Origin: Clostridiales bacterium Firm_09
GTDB lineage: Bacteria > Bacillota > Clostridia > Christensenellales > DTU072
Length of the DNA: 64,000 nt
NCBI GenBank assembly: GCA_001604065.1
Contig: LVAO01000001.1
Span: 1-64,000 of the forward strand
Reading direction: 5' to 3'
Shown here: positions 8,113-18,100 of the stretch, piece by piece
Layout of the letters: each line of letters opens with the position of its first letter
How positions within the stretch are numbered: the first letter of the stretch is position 1
Notes under the pieces: model-generated
Database searches by the model: none
Seen by the model: only the letters and a program-made list of their open reading frames with translations
What the model was told of the DNA's origin: nothing
Program-made: the position numbers and the translations under genes

Positions 8113-9267
8113 ATGGATACTGTCCGATATGGCATTATAGGCATAGGCAAAATGGGTTCGCTCCATTGCCTGCGTTTCAAGAGTAAGCTTATAAAGCATG
8201 GAATACTGACCGCCGTTTGCGATATTTCTCCCGAAAGAAGAGAATGGGCAGACAAGACGATTCCCAAAGTCAAATTTTTTGAAAATCATATCGAATTGTT
8301 GGAGAGCGGATTGGTGGATGCCGTGATTGTCGCGACACCGCATTACCTTCATCCCGAAATCGGCAAGGCTGCGCTTGCTCGCGGCATACACACCCTGATT
8401 GAAAAACCCGCCGGTGTCTATACTTCCGCGGTTAGAGAACTGAATGAATTTGCCGCGACAAAAAAAGATCTGGTCTTTGGCATCATGTACAATCAGCGAA
8501 CAAATCCGCTGTACCGCTATGCAAAAGAGCTGATTGACAGCGGCAGATTGGGCGAAATGAAGCGCATCAACTGGATTGTTACCGACTGGTACCGTCCGCA
8601 GGCATATTATGATCAGGGCGGCTGGAGAGGCACCTGGGTCGGCGAGGGCGGCGGCGCGCTTATCAACCAATGCCCGCATCAGTTGGATCTCTTCCAGTGG
8701 CTGGGCGGAATGCCCTCCAAGGTGGTAGGGTATGCGAAAGTTGGCGTGAAGCGAAATATCAATGTAGAAAACGATGTCACCGCCTATTTTGAGTACGAAA
8801 ACGGCGCGAGCGGCGTATTCATTACCTCCACCCATGATTTCCCGGGCACCAACCGGTTAGAAATTGACGGCGATAAAGGCAAACTTGTCATTGAGAACAA
8901 CAGACTTGAATTCACGGAGCTTGCCGTAGGAGAAACCGAATTCAATGCGGTCAACAAAAAATTCATGCCCAAAATCCCTGTCAAGAAAAAGATTGTCAAG
9001 CGCGTTACCAAGCTCGGGCTGCTTATGCAGCTTGTCTATGGCCAGCATACCGCCATCCTCCGCGGCTTCACTTCGGCGATCCTTAACGGTACGCCTCTTC
9101 TCGCCCCGGGGCAGGATGGAATCCGCGGCCTGACAATCTCCAATGCTATTCACCTTTCCAGCTGGACCGGCAAGCCGGTGGTTCTTCCCATCGACGAAAA
9201 GCTCTTTGAGGAAGAGCTGGCAAAGCGTATCGAAGAAGAAAAAGAGTTTAACAAAAAGAAAGTGTGA
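8113..9267 (+). CDS. Gfo/Idh/MocA family oxidoreductase
   Basis: This 384-residue NAD(P)-dependent sugar or inositol dehydrogenase relative has the dinucleotide motif GIIGIGKMGS near residues 7-16, the catalytic-lysine EKPAG motif and the GGALINQCPHQLDL substrate-domain signature with the conserved His. The start follows GGAGGT inside the end of the preceding gene, so the two are co-translated. With the adjacent TIM-barrel isomerase it probably oxidises or reduces an unusual sugar or uronate entering the mannonate branch. The C-terminal 15 residues are highly charged (EEEKEFNKKK). Confidence 0.82.
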   Translation: MDTVRYGIIGIGKMGSLHCLRFKSKLIKHGILTAVCDISPERREWADKTIPKVKFFENHIELLESGLVDAVIVATPHYLHPEIGKAALARGIHTLIEKPAGVYTSAVRELNEFAATKKDLVFGIMYNQRTNPLYRYAKELIDSGRLGEMKRINWIVTDWYRPQAYYDQGGWRGTWVGEGGGALINQCPHQLDLFQWLGGMPSKVVGYAKVGVKRNINVENDVTAYFEYENGASGVFITSTHDFPGTNRLEIDGDKGKLVIENNRLEFTELAVGETEFNAVNKKFMPKIPVKKKIVKRVTKLGLLMQLVYGQHTAILRGFTSAILNGTPLLAPGQDGIRGLTISNAIHLSSWTGKPVVLPIDEKLFEEELAKRIEEEKEFNKKKV

Positions 9268-9279
9268 CCAGCCGAAACA

Positions 9280-9314
9280 GGATTCACTCAATTTATTTGG
9301 GTGAATTCCGTTTT
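9280..9314 (+). terminator. Possible terminator after the uxu cluster
   Basis: An imperfect stem of about eight bp (GGATTCAC with GTGAATTCC, one bulge) is followed by GTTTTG. The T-run is short, so termination may be partial. Apart from this and the cre-like half at 9386-9400, I see nothing else in the 193-bp gap. Confidence 0.4.
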
Positions 9315-9385
9315 GCCGGACTCAAAGGTCCGACGCCCGCGTAAACCTGAAGAGGCGGTCGCCATAACGCGACCGGGAGAACAAG

Positions 9386-9400
9386 CTTCTTCGCTTACAA
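9386..9400 (-). promoter_or_regulatory. Weak cre-like site upstream of the first GH13 gene
   Basis: Read on the minus strand, TTGTAAGCGAAGAAG matches 13 of 15 cre positions; the TGNAANCG half is perfect and the other half poor. It lies about 60 bp before the alpha-glucosidase. No convincing promoter could be drawn here. Confidence 0.25.
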
Positions 9401-9460
9401 TAATATCATAAGACAAAAAATTCTATTTAGTATTCGTCGGATTCTTTTCGGAGGATGCCT

Positions 9461-11134
9461 ATGAAAACACGTTGGTACAAGGATGCCGTATTTTATCAGA
9501 TTTATCCCCGCAGTTTTTGCGACAGCAACGGCGACGGGATAGGAGATATCCAAGGGATTATCAGCAAGCTGGATTATCTAAAGGAGCTTGGAATAAATGC
9601 CGTTTGGCTTTCTCCGGTGTATGCTTCCCCCAATGACGATAACGGCTATGATATTTCTGACTATAAAGCGATCAATCCGGAGTTCGGTACGCTGGAAGAT
9701 TGGAAGCAGATGGTAGCCGGCATGCATGAGCGCGGCATCCGTCTTGTGATGGATCTGGTTGTCAATCATACCTCGGATGAGCATTTCTGGTTTAGAGAAA
9801 GCCGCAAAAGCAAGGATAATCCGTACAGGGATTATTATATCTGGCGCAAGGGCAGAGGGAAGGACGGCAAAAAACCGCCCAACAACTGGACTTCACGTTT
9901 TACAGGTTCTGCCTGGAAATACGATGCGGCAACGGACGAATGGTATCTTCATTTGTTCAGCGAAAAACAGCCGGACCTGAATTGGGACAATCCCAAGGTC
10001 CGCAAAGAAGTGATCGATATCTGCAATTACTGGCTTTCTATGGGCGTGGACGGCTTCCGCTGCGATGTGATTACCTATATCAGCAAGGCGGAAGGGCTGC
10101 CTATGGGCAAGTTCAACCCGGTGATGTGCGGAGACGAGCATTTTGTGCTGGGACCGCATATCCACGAATACCTTAACGAAATCAACCGCGAATCGTGGAG
10201 CAAATACGATACGATGATTGTCGGCGAAGCGATCGGCTGCAAGGTGGGCGATGCTGCAAGTATTATAGCGGAAGAGAAGAACGAGCTGGACAGCGCCATT
10301 ACCTTTGAATTGATGGAAGTGGATATGAAGTTGAACTTCTTTCCCGTGAAGCTCAGACTGCCCAAATTCAAAAAGGTCATCTCCGCTTGGCAAAACCTTC
10401 CTCCCAGTTGCTGGAATACGCTGTATTTAGAAAACCATGATCAGCCGCGCTCCGTCTCGCGTTACGGAAACGGCGCGGGCATATACAGAAAAGAGCTTGC
10501 GAAGATGCTTGCGGTCACTCTCCATTTTCTTCGCGGCACGCCGTATGTGTATCAGGGGCAGGAAATCGGCATGACCAATATCGCGCTCAAAGAAGAAGAG
10601 TATATCGATATCATGGCGACCCGTATCTTTACGATTATCCGCAAGGTCTTCCCGCCACTCATGCCGCTCGCAAGGTGGGCAATGAGCAAGCGCGCCCGCG
10701 ATCATGCCCGGACGCCGATGCAGTGGTCCGGCAGACCCGGCGCGGGCTTTACCACCGGCAAGCCCTGGATGAAAATCAATCCGAATCACGTTGATATCAA
10801 TGTCGAGAACGAAAAAAAGAACCCCTCTTCTGTGCTGAATTTTTACAAGAAATTGATTTCTTTGCGTTTGGGCAACCAGATTCTACGCGACGGAAGCTAT
10901 AAAGAGTATTTTCCCAAAAACAGAAGCCTCTTTGTCTATGAGCGCGCCCTCGGCAAACAGCGCTATATTGTGATATGCAACTTCAAAGAAAAGAACGTCA
11001 ATCTTAACGCCATCGACATGGGCGCGAGAGGCGCAGAGCTTGTCTTGTCCAATTATAAAGATGCGCCCAAAGCGTTCACCGACGGACAGACCTTGAGACC
11101 ATATGAAGCGAGAGTATACTTGCAAATAAAATAA
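9461..11134 (+). CDS. GH13 alpha-glucosidase (oligo-1,6-glucosidase type)
   Basis: This 557-residue cytoplasmic alpha-amylase-family hydrolase has no signal peptide. All GH13 regions are intact: DLVVNHTSDEH (His103), GFRCDV with nucleophile Asp202, VGEA with acid/base Glu256 and ENHDQPR with Asp327. The family cleaves alpha-1,6 or alpha-1,4 glucosidic bonds in short oligosaccharides (isomaltose, maltose or trehalose-6-phosphate relatives). Of two ATGs two codons apart I chose the second, because GGAGG abuts the first. A close paralogue lies at 53911-55590. No sugar transporter is adjacent, so the imported substrate is unknown. Confidence 0.88.
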   Translation: MKTRWYKDAVFYQIYPRSFCDSNGDGIGDIQGIISKLDYLKELGINAVWLSPVYASPNDDNGYDISDYKAINPEFGTLEDWKQMVAGMHERGIRLVMDLVVNHTSDEHFWFRESRKSKDNPYRDYYIWRKGRGKDGKKPPNNWTSRFTGSAWKYDAATDEWYLHLFSEKQPDLNWDNPKVRKEVIDICNYWLSMGVDGFRCDVITYISKAEGLPMGKFNPVMCGDEHFVLGPHIHEYLNEINRESWSKYDTMIVGEAIGCKVGDAASIIAEEKNELDSAITFELMEVDMKLNFFPVKLRLPKFKKVISAWQNLPPSCWNTLYLENHDQPRSVSRYGNGAGIYRKELAKMLAVTLHFLRGTPYVYQGQEIGMTNIALKEEEYIDIMATRIFTIIRKVFPPLMPLARWAMSKRARDHARTPMQWSGRPGAGFTTGKPWMKINPNHVDINVENEKKNPSSVLNFYKKLISLRLGNQILRDGSYKEYFPKNRSLFVYERALGKQRYIVICNFKEKNVNLNAIDMGARGAELVLSNYKDAPKAFTDGQTLRPYEARVYLQIK

Positions 11135-11347
11135 ACGCTCTCTTGCTGGTTTTGGTAAAGATGAATGGGGAGAGCACGGCAAATTCTTAAGAAAAATATC
11201 TTTCTGAAGACTTGTCAGAGTACAGAATGAAGAAGTAATTATTTCTCAAGGGGAATAACGGCGGCCGAATGTCTGGGTTTAACGCAAAACAGCATCTGTA
11301 CAAAGTATATAAGGTTCAAAATGCAACGTGGCCTATCGAAATCAAAA

Positions 11348-11370
11348 GGCACTCCCGCAACGGGAGTGCC
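11348..11370 (-). terminator. Bidirectional terminator between the GH13 gene and gapdh
   Basis: A perfect 10-bp stem GGCACTCCCG/CGGGAGTGCC with a three-base loop has T-rich flanks on both strands (TTTGTTT on plus, TTTTGATTT on minus). It serves gapdh and probably the convergent GH13 gene. The preceding 11135-11340 holds no gene or element that I can recognise. Confidence 0.85.
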
Positions 11371-11390
11371 TTTGTTTGATGACCGGAATT

Positions 11391-12410
11391 TTACTTTAAT
11401 TCGGCAAAATATTTGATCGTGCGGACCATCTGGCTGGTGTAGCTGTTCTCGTTGTCATACCAGGCAACGGTCTGAACCTGGGTGCAGTCGATGTCGGGGA
11501 TGTACTTGACCATGGTCTGGGTAGCATCGAAGAGTGAGCCGTAGGTCATGCCGATGACGTCAGAGGACACGATCTCTTCTTCTGTATAACCAAAAGAAGC
11601 GTTTGCGGCAGCCTTCATGGCGGCATTGACACCTTCTGCAGTCACTTTACCTTTGCAGAGGGATACGAGGATGGTGGTCGAGCCGGTGATCACAGGCACT
11701 CTCTGTGCGGAGCCGATCAGCTTGCCATTCAGTTCTGGGATAACAAGACCGATTGCCTTGGCGGCGCCGGTGCTGTTGGGGACGATGTTTGCAGCAGCGG
11801 CTCTTGCTCTGCGGAGGTCGCCCTTGCGGTGCGGTCCGTCAAGAACCATCTGGTCGCCTGTATAGGCATGCACGGTTGTCATGATGCCGCTCAGGATGGG
11901 GGCAAATTTATTGAGGGTTGCGGCCATGGGAGCGAGGCAGTTGGTTGTGCAGGAAGCGGCGGAAATGATGGTGTCGGTTGCCTTGAGGGTGTTTTCGTTT
12001 ACCGAATAAACGATGGTGGGGAGATCATTGCCTGCGGGAGCGGAAATGACAACCTTCTTTGCTCCGGCATCGATATGAGCCTGTGCGGCGGCTTTGGAAG
12101 TATAGAAGCCGGTGCACTCGAGCACGACGTCCACGTCAAGAGCCTTCCAGGGGCAGGTTTTGGCGTCTTTTTCTGCATAAATCTTGATTTCTTTGCCATC
12201 TACGACAATGGCGCCGTCTTTGGCGACAACTTTATCGCCGAGGGCATATTTGCCCTGTGCGGAGTCGTATTTGAGAAGATGAGCAAGCATTTTGGCATCG
12301 GTAAGGTCATTGATCGCGACAATGTCATAGCCCGGAGCCTGAAACATTTGTCTGAAGGCAAGTCTGCCGATTCTGCCGAAGCCGTTGATCGCTACTCTAA
12401 CATTTGCCAT
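11391..12410 (-). CDS. gap: Glyceraldehyde-3-phosphate dehydrogenase
   Basis: This 339-residue NAD-dependent GAPDH catalyses the phosphorylating oxidation of glyceraldehyde-3-phosphate in glycolysis. The dinucleotide fold starts with INGFGRIGR, Asn34-Asp35 favour NAD, and the active-site SAASCTTNC places the nucleophile at Cys154. The start is confirmed by GGAGG nine bases upstream. The 131-bp upstream gap is AT-rich and has a TATAAA-like -10, but no -35 at standard spacing. It is downstream of leuS on the same strand but probably independently transcribed. Confidence 0.96.
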   Translation of the reverse strand: MANVRVAINGFGRIGRLAFRQMFQAPGYDIVAINDLTDAKMLAHLLKYDSAQGKYALGDKVVAKDGAIVVDGKEIKIYAEKDAKTCPWKALDVDVVLECTGFYTSKAAAQAHIDAGAKKVVISAPAGNDLPTIVYSVNENTLKATDTIISAASCTTNCLAPMAATLNKFAPILSGIMTTVHAYTGDQMVLDGPHRKGDLRRARAAAANIVPNSTGAAKAIGLVIPELNGKLIGSAQRVPVITGSTTILVSLCKGKVTAEGVNAAMKAAANASFGYTEEEIVSSDVIGMTYGSLFDATQTMVKYIPDIDCTQVQTVAWYDNENSYTSQMVRTIKYFAELK

Positions 12411-12541
12411 AATTTAGTCCTCCATAAGTTTATTTCTGTGTGTTATTTTATACTTATTATGTGTATTATGCAACCAAAATTACCCAGTAGAAAAATATTT
12501 CTCCAACGTAAATTTCAGTAAAAATCTGAAGGCAAGCTGAT

Positions 12542-14941
12542 TTATCGGACCACAAGGTTTATAATCTTATTGGGAACAAAAACAACTTTGAGGACGGTCT
12601 TTCCTTCCAGAAGTCCGGCTTTCTCGATTTCTGCCATCGCCTCGTCCTGTGTGGAATTCAGGGGAATTGTAATTTTTGCACGCAGTTTGCCCATAATCTG
12701 CACGGGAATTTCTACGGTATCGCTTACCAGCTTCGCAGGGTCGTATACAGGAAATCTTTGCTTCTCGATTTTTCCGCCTTTATTCAGAAGTTCAAAAAGT
12801 TCGCTGGTGAGGTGAGGGGCGACAGGATTGAGAAGCAGGAGCAAGGTGTTTATTTCGGATATCGTTGTTTTGCCGCGGGCATAGATGGTATTGAGCGCGG
12901 TCATCAGATAAGCAATGGCAGTATTGAATTTGACGTTCTCGTAATCATCGCCCACTTTTTTGATAAGCGCGTCCAGATTGAGATCACACGTGTTGCAATC
13001 CTCAACAACAAGATCCTGAAGGTTCCAGACCCGATTCAGAAAACGTGCGCAGCCTTTGATGCCGTCCGGGTTCCAGGGCGCGGGTTTCTCATAGTCGCCG
13101 ATGAACAGGATATAGGTTCTCAGAACATCCGCACCGTAAGTGTCCACGATATCATCAGGATTGACGGTGTTTCCGCGCGATTTGCTCATCTTTTCGCCGT
13201 CCGAGCCAAGGATTAGGCCCTGCGCGGAGCGGCGCTTGTAAGGCTCAGGATAGCCTACCACACCGATGTCATAGAGGAACCTGTTCCAGAACCTGGAATA
13301 GATAAGGTGTCTTGTTACATGCTCCATGCCTCCGTTGTACCAGTCCACCTGTCCCCAATATTTGTAGGCCTGAGGGTCGACAATGGCGGTATCGCAATGG
13401 GGACTCATGTAGCGGAGGAAATACCAACTGCTTCCTGCCCATTGGGGCATGGTGTCGGTTTCGCGCGTGGCCGGGCCGCCGCAGACAGGGCAGGTGGTAT
13501 TGACCCAGTCTTTGCACTTGGACAGCGGAGAAGAAGCGTCATCGGAAGGGCTGAAGTCCTCAAGATCGGGAAGGCGAAGCGGCAGTTGGTCTTCGGGGAC
13601 AGGCACCTGTCCGCACTTCGGACAATTGATGATCGGGATCGGTTCACCCCAGTAGCGCTGACGGTTGAACGCCCAATCCTTCATTTTATAATCAACCTTG
13701 GATTTGCCGATGCCGCGCGCTTCCATGATGCCGATCATTTTGGCAATTGCCTCTTTGACGGGGAGTCCGTTGATGAGCGGAGAGTTGACCATGGTGCCGC
13801 CGTCTTTCGCGGCATAGGCTTCGACGGTGACATCTCCTCCGGATATCACTTCGATAATGGGAAGGCCGAATTTTTTTGCGAAGTCCCAGTCCCTCTGGTC
13901 ATGTGCGGGCACCGCCATAATGGCTCCGGTGCCGTAGTCCATCATGACATAATCCGCCGTAAAAACAGGGATCCGGGTTCCCGTAATTGGATTAACGGCA
14001 TATATTCCTTCTACTTTTACACCGGTCTTGTCTTTTGCCATATGGACGCGGTCAAACTCGCGTTTGGTTTTTGCCTGCGCCTGATAAGCCTCGATTTCTG
14101 CCAGATTCGTTATGCTTTCTTTGTGCTCTGCAAGCAACGGATGCTCCGGAGACACTACCAAAAAGGTGACACCGTAAATGGTATCCGGACGCGTCGTATA
14201 AACGGTCAAAGGGTAATCCCCTTTTTTGGTCCGGACCTTGAAAATCAGTTCTGCGCCGGTGGAGCGGCCGATCCAGTTTTGTTGCTCGACCTTTATTTTC
14301 TCCGGGAAATCAACCTCGTTCAGACCTTCAAGAAGTTTTTCTGAGTAATCGCGTATTTTCAAAAACCAGACGTCTTTTTCTTTTTGGATAACCTCTGCGC
14401 CGCAGCGGTCGCAAACGCCGTTCTGACTTTCTTCGTTGGCGAGGACGACTTTACAGACGGGACAGAAGTTGACAAAGGTATTTGATTTATAAGCCAGACC
14501 GCGCTTGAACAATTGTAAGAAAATCCATTGGGTCCATCTGTAGTAGTCCGGATCGGTTGTATCGATGACGCGCGACCAGTCAAAACTGTACCCCACTTTT
14601 TTTAGTTGGGAGATGAACTTAATGATGTTTCTGTCGGTCACTATGCGCGGGTGCTGCTTGGTCTGCATAGCGAAGTTTTCGGTGGGAAGGCCAAATGCGT
14701 CAAAACCGATAGGGAAAAGAACGTTGAAGCCTTCGAGACGTTTTTTGCGGGCAATCACCTCAATGGAGGAGAAAGCGCGTATATGTCCGACATGCAGACC
14801 CGCTCCGCTGGGATACGGAAATTCAATCAGCCCGTAAAATTTGGGTTTGTCCGCGTCCTCTTTGACTTCAAAGAGCTTATTGTCATACCAATAGTTCTGC
14901 CATTTTTTTTCTACGGTCTTAAAATCGTATTCTTTTGCCAT
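12542..14941 (-). CDS. leuS: Leucyl-tRNA synthetase
   Basis: This 799-residue class I synthetase charges tRNA-Leu. The HIGH-type motif (HVGH) follows PYPSGAGL near residue 45, the KMSKS signature is present as GEKMSKSRGN, the CP1 editing domain is full length (TTRPDT and the DYGTGAIMAVPAHDQRD block), and zinc-type Cys pairs occur (CPVC/CDRC and CPKC/CPVC). The length is normal for bacteria. AAAGGTG precedes the start. Its promoter is at 14991-15019 with a leader of about 45 nt, too short for a T-box. Confidence 0.97.
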   Translation of the reverse strand: MAKEYDFKTVEKKWQNYWYDNKLFEVKEDADKPKFYGLIEFPYPSGAGLHVGHIRAFSSIEVIARKKRLEGFNVLFPIGFDAFGLPTENFAMQTKQHPRIVTDRNIIKFISQLKKVGYSFDWSRVIDTTDPDYYRWTQWIFLQLFKRGLAYKSNTFVNFCPVCKVVLANEESQNGVCDRCGAEVIQKEKDVWFLKIRDYSEKLLEGLNEVDFPEKIKVEQQNWIGRSTGAELIFKVRTKKGDYPLTVYTTRPDTIYGVTFLVVSPEHPLLAEHKESITNLAEIEAYQAQAKTKREFDRVHMAKDKTGVKVEGIYAVNPITGTRIPVFTADYVMMDYGTGAIMAVPAHDQRDWDFAKKFGLPIIEVISGGDVTVEAYAAKDGGTMVNSPLINGLPVKEAIAKMIGIMEARGIGKSKVDYKMKDWAFNRQRYWGEPIPIINCPKCGQVPVPEDQLPLRLPDLEDFSPSDDASSPLSKCKDWVNTTCPVCGGPATRETDTMPQWAGSSWYFLRYMSPHCDTAIVDPQAYKYWGQVDWYNGGMEHVTRHLIYSRFWNRFLYDIGVVGYPEPYKRRSAQGLILGSDGEKMSKSRGNTVNPDDIVDTYGADVLRTYILFIGDYEKPAPWNPDGIKGCARFLNRVWNLQDLVVEDCNTCDLNLDALIKKVGDDYENVKFNTAIAYLMTALNTIYARGKTTISEINTLLLLLNPVAPHLTSELFELLNKGGKIEKQRFPVYDPAKLVSDTVEIPVQIMGKLRAKITIPLNSTQDEAMAEIEKAGLLEGKTVLKVVFVPNKIINLVVR

Positions 14942-14990
14942 GTTTCACCTTTAAGATCCGCGCAATGCGCAATACATTTATTTCCATATA

Positions 14991-15019
14991 AGGATAGCAC
15001 AACACGCTTCTTTATGCAA
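14991..15019 (-). promoter_or_regulatory. leuS promoter
   Basis: Minus-strand TTGCAT (15014-15019), 17-bp spacer, TATCCT (14991-14996). Confidence 0.65.
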
Positions 15020-15047
15020 TGATTCTGCGTAAGCGTAAAAAATCGTC

Positions 15048-15076
15048 TTGAATCTTTTTTTATAAATTGTTATAAT
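15048..15076 (+). promoter_or_regulatory. Promoter of the repeat lipoprotein gene
   Basis: TTGAAT (15048-15053), 17-bp spacer, perfect TATAAT (15071-15076). It sits back to back with the leuS promoter in an AT-rich gap. The leader is about 65 nt. Confidence 0.75.
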
Positions 15077-15090
15077 AATAAAAAATATCG

Positions 15091-15109
15091 TTACTATCAT
15101 TTACTATCA
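15091..15109 (+). repeat. Direct repeat in the lipoprotein gene leader
   Basis: TTACTATCA occurs at 15091-15099 and again at 15101-15109, a 10-bp period equal to one DNA turn, just after the predicted transcription start. It could be a regulator-binding site; no function is shown. Confidence 0.35.
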
Positions 15110-15149
15110 ATGCTCATACATTTTGTTTTGGTATGGAGGAAATGTCGGT

Positions 15150-18100
15150 ATGCGTTTCAGAAAATGTATTCTTTTATCGATTGTCGTCATGACAGTGATT
15201 CTTATGGCGGTTCTTGCCGCAGCCTGCAATAGAGAAACTGTGCAAAAAAACAATCAGTCCGAGCTGATTTCTGTAACAGGCGGCGCCGTAGGCGAGAACG
15301 GTGCGTATTTCGAGACGCCAAATACAACCGATACTCTGTCAATGGGCAGTCTTGTGTCGGTAAGCGAAGGCGCAACATGGCAGCTATGTTCGGACGAGGA
15401 TGGACAGATGCCCTACGCGACCAAGGATATTACGCAGCTTCAGAACGGCCTGAATACTTTTTATATAAAGGTCACGGCGGAGGATAACAGCCGGAGCAAT
15501 GTGTACAAGCTGGAAATTTATAAAAATTATTACGTGACCATCACCTACATGTACGGGCAGACGGTTTATCAGACCGAACAGGCGTTGACTCATACCGTTT
15601 TGGGAAGCGGCCCGGCAATCTCCAAAGAAGGATTTACTTTTTCCGGTTGGGGCTGTGAAGGTCATTTTGTCATCGGACCCGCCACTTTTTATGCATCATG
15701 GCTTGCCAATACATATATGATCAACCTGAATCCGGGAGAAGGAGAAGTATCTGCGGCTTTTGCAGAAATCTCGTATGACTCCGTCTATCAGTTGCCTGTA
15801 CCCACGAGAGAAGGCTACGGCTTTGCCGGATGGTACTACGGCAACACGCAAATGACGGACAGCAGCGGATACGGCATCAGCCGCTGGAACATCGCGGACG
15901 ATGCAACCCTGACGGCAAAATGGGCCGCCAACTTTTATAACGTAACGGCGAATAAGAATATTTCTGCCGCGGGAACGGTAGCCGGAGCAGGAAGCAAGGA
16001 ATATCTTTCTTCGGTTACGCTGACGGCCTCTGCCAATGCGGGTTACACCTGGCTGGGCTGGTATGACGGCGATACTCTTCTGACGGCAGAAGAAGAATAC
16101 AGCTTTACGATGCCGATGAATGACGTTGCGTATACGGCCAAATGGGCAAGCTACGGCGTGACGATCAATAAAAATATTTCGGTCGCGGGAGGAGTAAGCG
16201 GAAATGCTCTCCGGGTGACGGCAGGCCAACAGCATACTGTTGAAGCGACGACTCTGACTGGATATACGTGGCTGGGATGGTATGAGGACGGTGAACTTGT
16301 CTCAGAAGAAAGGGTCTATCAGTTTATCATGCCCGCGAAAAATGTCGTTTTGGTTGCGACCTGGGGACATTTTTCGCTTGCCTTTTCTGCCAATATTTCT
16401 GCCGCAGGTTGGGTAGGCGGCGACAGCGGCTTTATCTCTGCAGGAACGTCCTGTAATGTTTCCGCCACCACATATTCAGGCTACACCTGGCAGGGGTGGT
16501 ACGAAGGAGAAACCCTTGTCTCGACAGATCAGACTTATTCTTTCCTTATGCCCGCACGCAACTATATTCTTCAAGCGACATGGGGAGATTACAGCATTAC
16601 CGTAATTAAAAATATCCCCGCAGCGGGCAGTATCAGCGGAGCCTCCGGAAGAACCGAAGCCGGCACAAGCTGTTTTAACCAAGCTTCCACCGTCGAGGGA
16701 TACACCTTCCTCGGCTGGTATGAAGGAAATGATTTGCTGAGCAGCGAGATCCGTTATGAGTATACGATGCCTTACAGGAATTTTGTTCTGACGGCATGTT
16801 GGGAAGCAAACATCTATCAGGTCATTCTGGACGCAAACGGCGGCGGCGCGCTGGATCCGGATACCTTTGACATGACATTCGGCGAAGATTTTTCTTTGCC
16901 CGTTCCCGTTCTCCGATACTATGCATTCGCCGGATGGTATTATGTAAACGGTTCATACACTATGCAGGTTACGGATAGCGAAGGCGGCTGTTTTTCAGGA
17001 TGGAACATCGCGGAGAATGTCACGCTGACTGCGTTGTGGAGCGCCGACACGATGGATGAGTATATCGTCGATGCGGATGATCTGAAAGCGATCTCCTTGA
17101 CCGGAAGCTATGCACTCCTCAACGATATCGACCTGGGCGGCGAAGAATGGGAACCCATCGGCGACAATTATTCTCCTTTTTCGGGCACGCTGGAAGGGAA
17201 CCATCATACCATATCCGACTTCAAAATAACGGTGAACACATCCTATTGCGGATTGTTCGGCGCCCTGACAGGCACGGTGAGCAATCTGAACCTTGAGGAT
17301 GTCATTATCCTGCAGAATATGCCGGAAAATATATTTGCCGGATGTCTGGCGGGATGTTTCAACGGCACGATAGCAAATTGCGGCGCGGAAGGAGAGATGA
17401 CAATCAGTGCGAATACCGCCGGAATTTATGTTTATATTAACGCGGGAGGTCTTGTCGGCAAATGCGAATCGGAGGGTGTCATAATCGACAGCCGAGCCGA
17501 TGTGGATATTGCCGCGGCGATTTATCAAGCAGATCGCTCTTATTTAAGAGTCGGAGGACTGGCGGGCATAAGCGGGGGCGAGCTGATTGACTGTAACGCA
17601 TCGGGGGATATACAGTCCGAGTTGTATCAGAGACATTATAATTATGCCGGCGGGCTTGTAGGCGACAATACGGGAACGATTGACGGCTGCCATGCGGAAG
17701 GGGATGTATCCACGAATGCGCCGGTATCCCTGTCAACTGCTATAGAAGTCTATGCCGGCGGAATCTGCGGAGACAACGGCGGTGTGATTTCGGACAGTTA
17801 TTACGATACCGGGAATGTGCTTGCGCAGGGCGCAAATGCGACGATATACGCCGGAAACATCGCCGGGCGCAGCAAAGCATCTTCCACTGTCCTACGCTGC
17901 GCGGCCGTCAGCGGCATCCGAGCAAAAATGTCCAATAAAAATACAAGTATCATAAGCAATGTTTATGTCGGCGGATTAATCGGTTATACCGCAGGCACAT
18001 TAGAAAACAGCTATCATGCAGCCGGTACCGTCGAAGGGGAAATAAATTACTCGTTCGGCAATCTTTATGCAGGGGGTGTATGCGGTTATATGAATGGCGG

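Noticed and set aside
7203-8273. 356-codon open frame antisense to the sugar isomerase gene
   Set aside because: It is a codon-bias shadow; the plus-strand frame has a clear family match and ribosome-binding site.
12447-12475. gapdh promoter around a minus-strand TATAAA
   Set aside because: The candidate -35 boxes TTGCAT and TTGGTT sit at 15 and 19 bp, so no single promoter could be drawn with confidence.
13307-14344. 345-codon open frame antisense to leuS
   Set aside because: It lies wholly within the leuS coding region, with no supporting signals.
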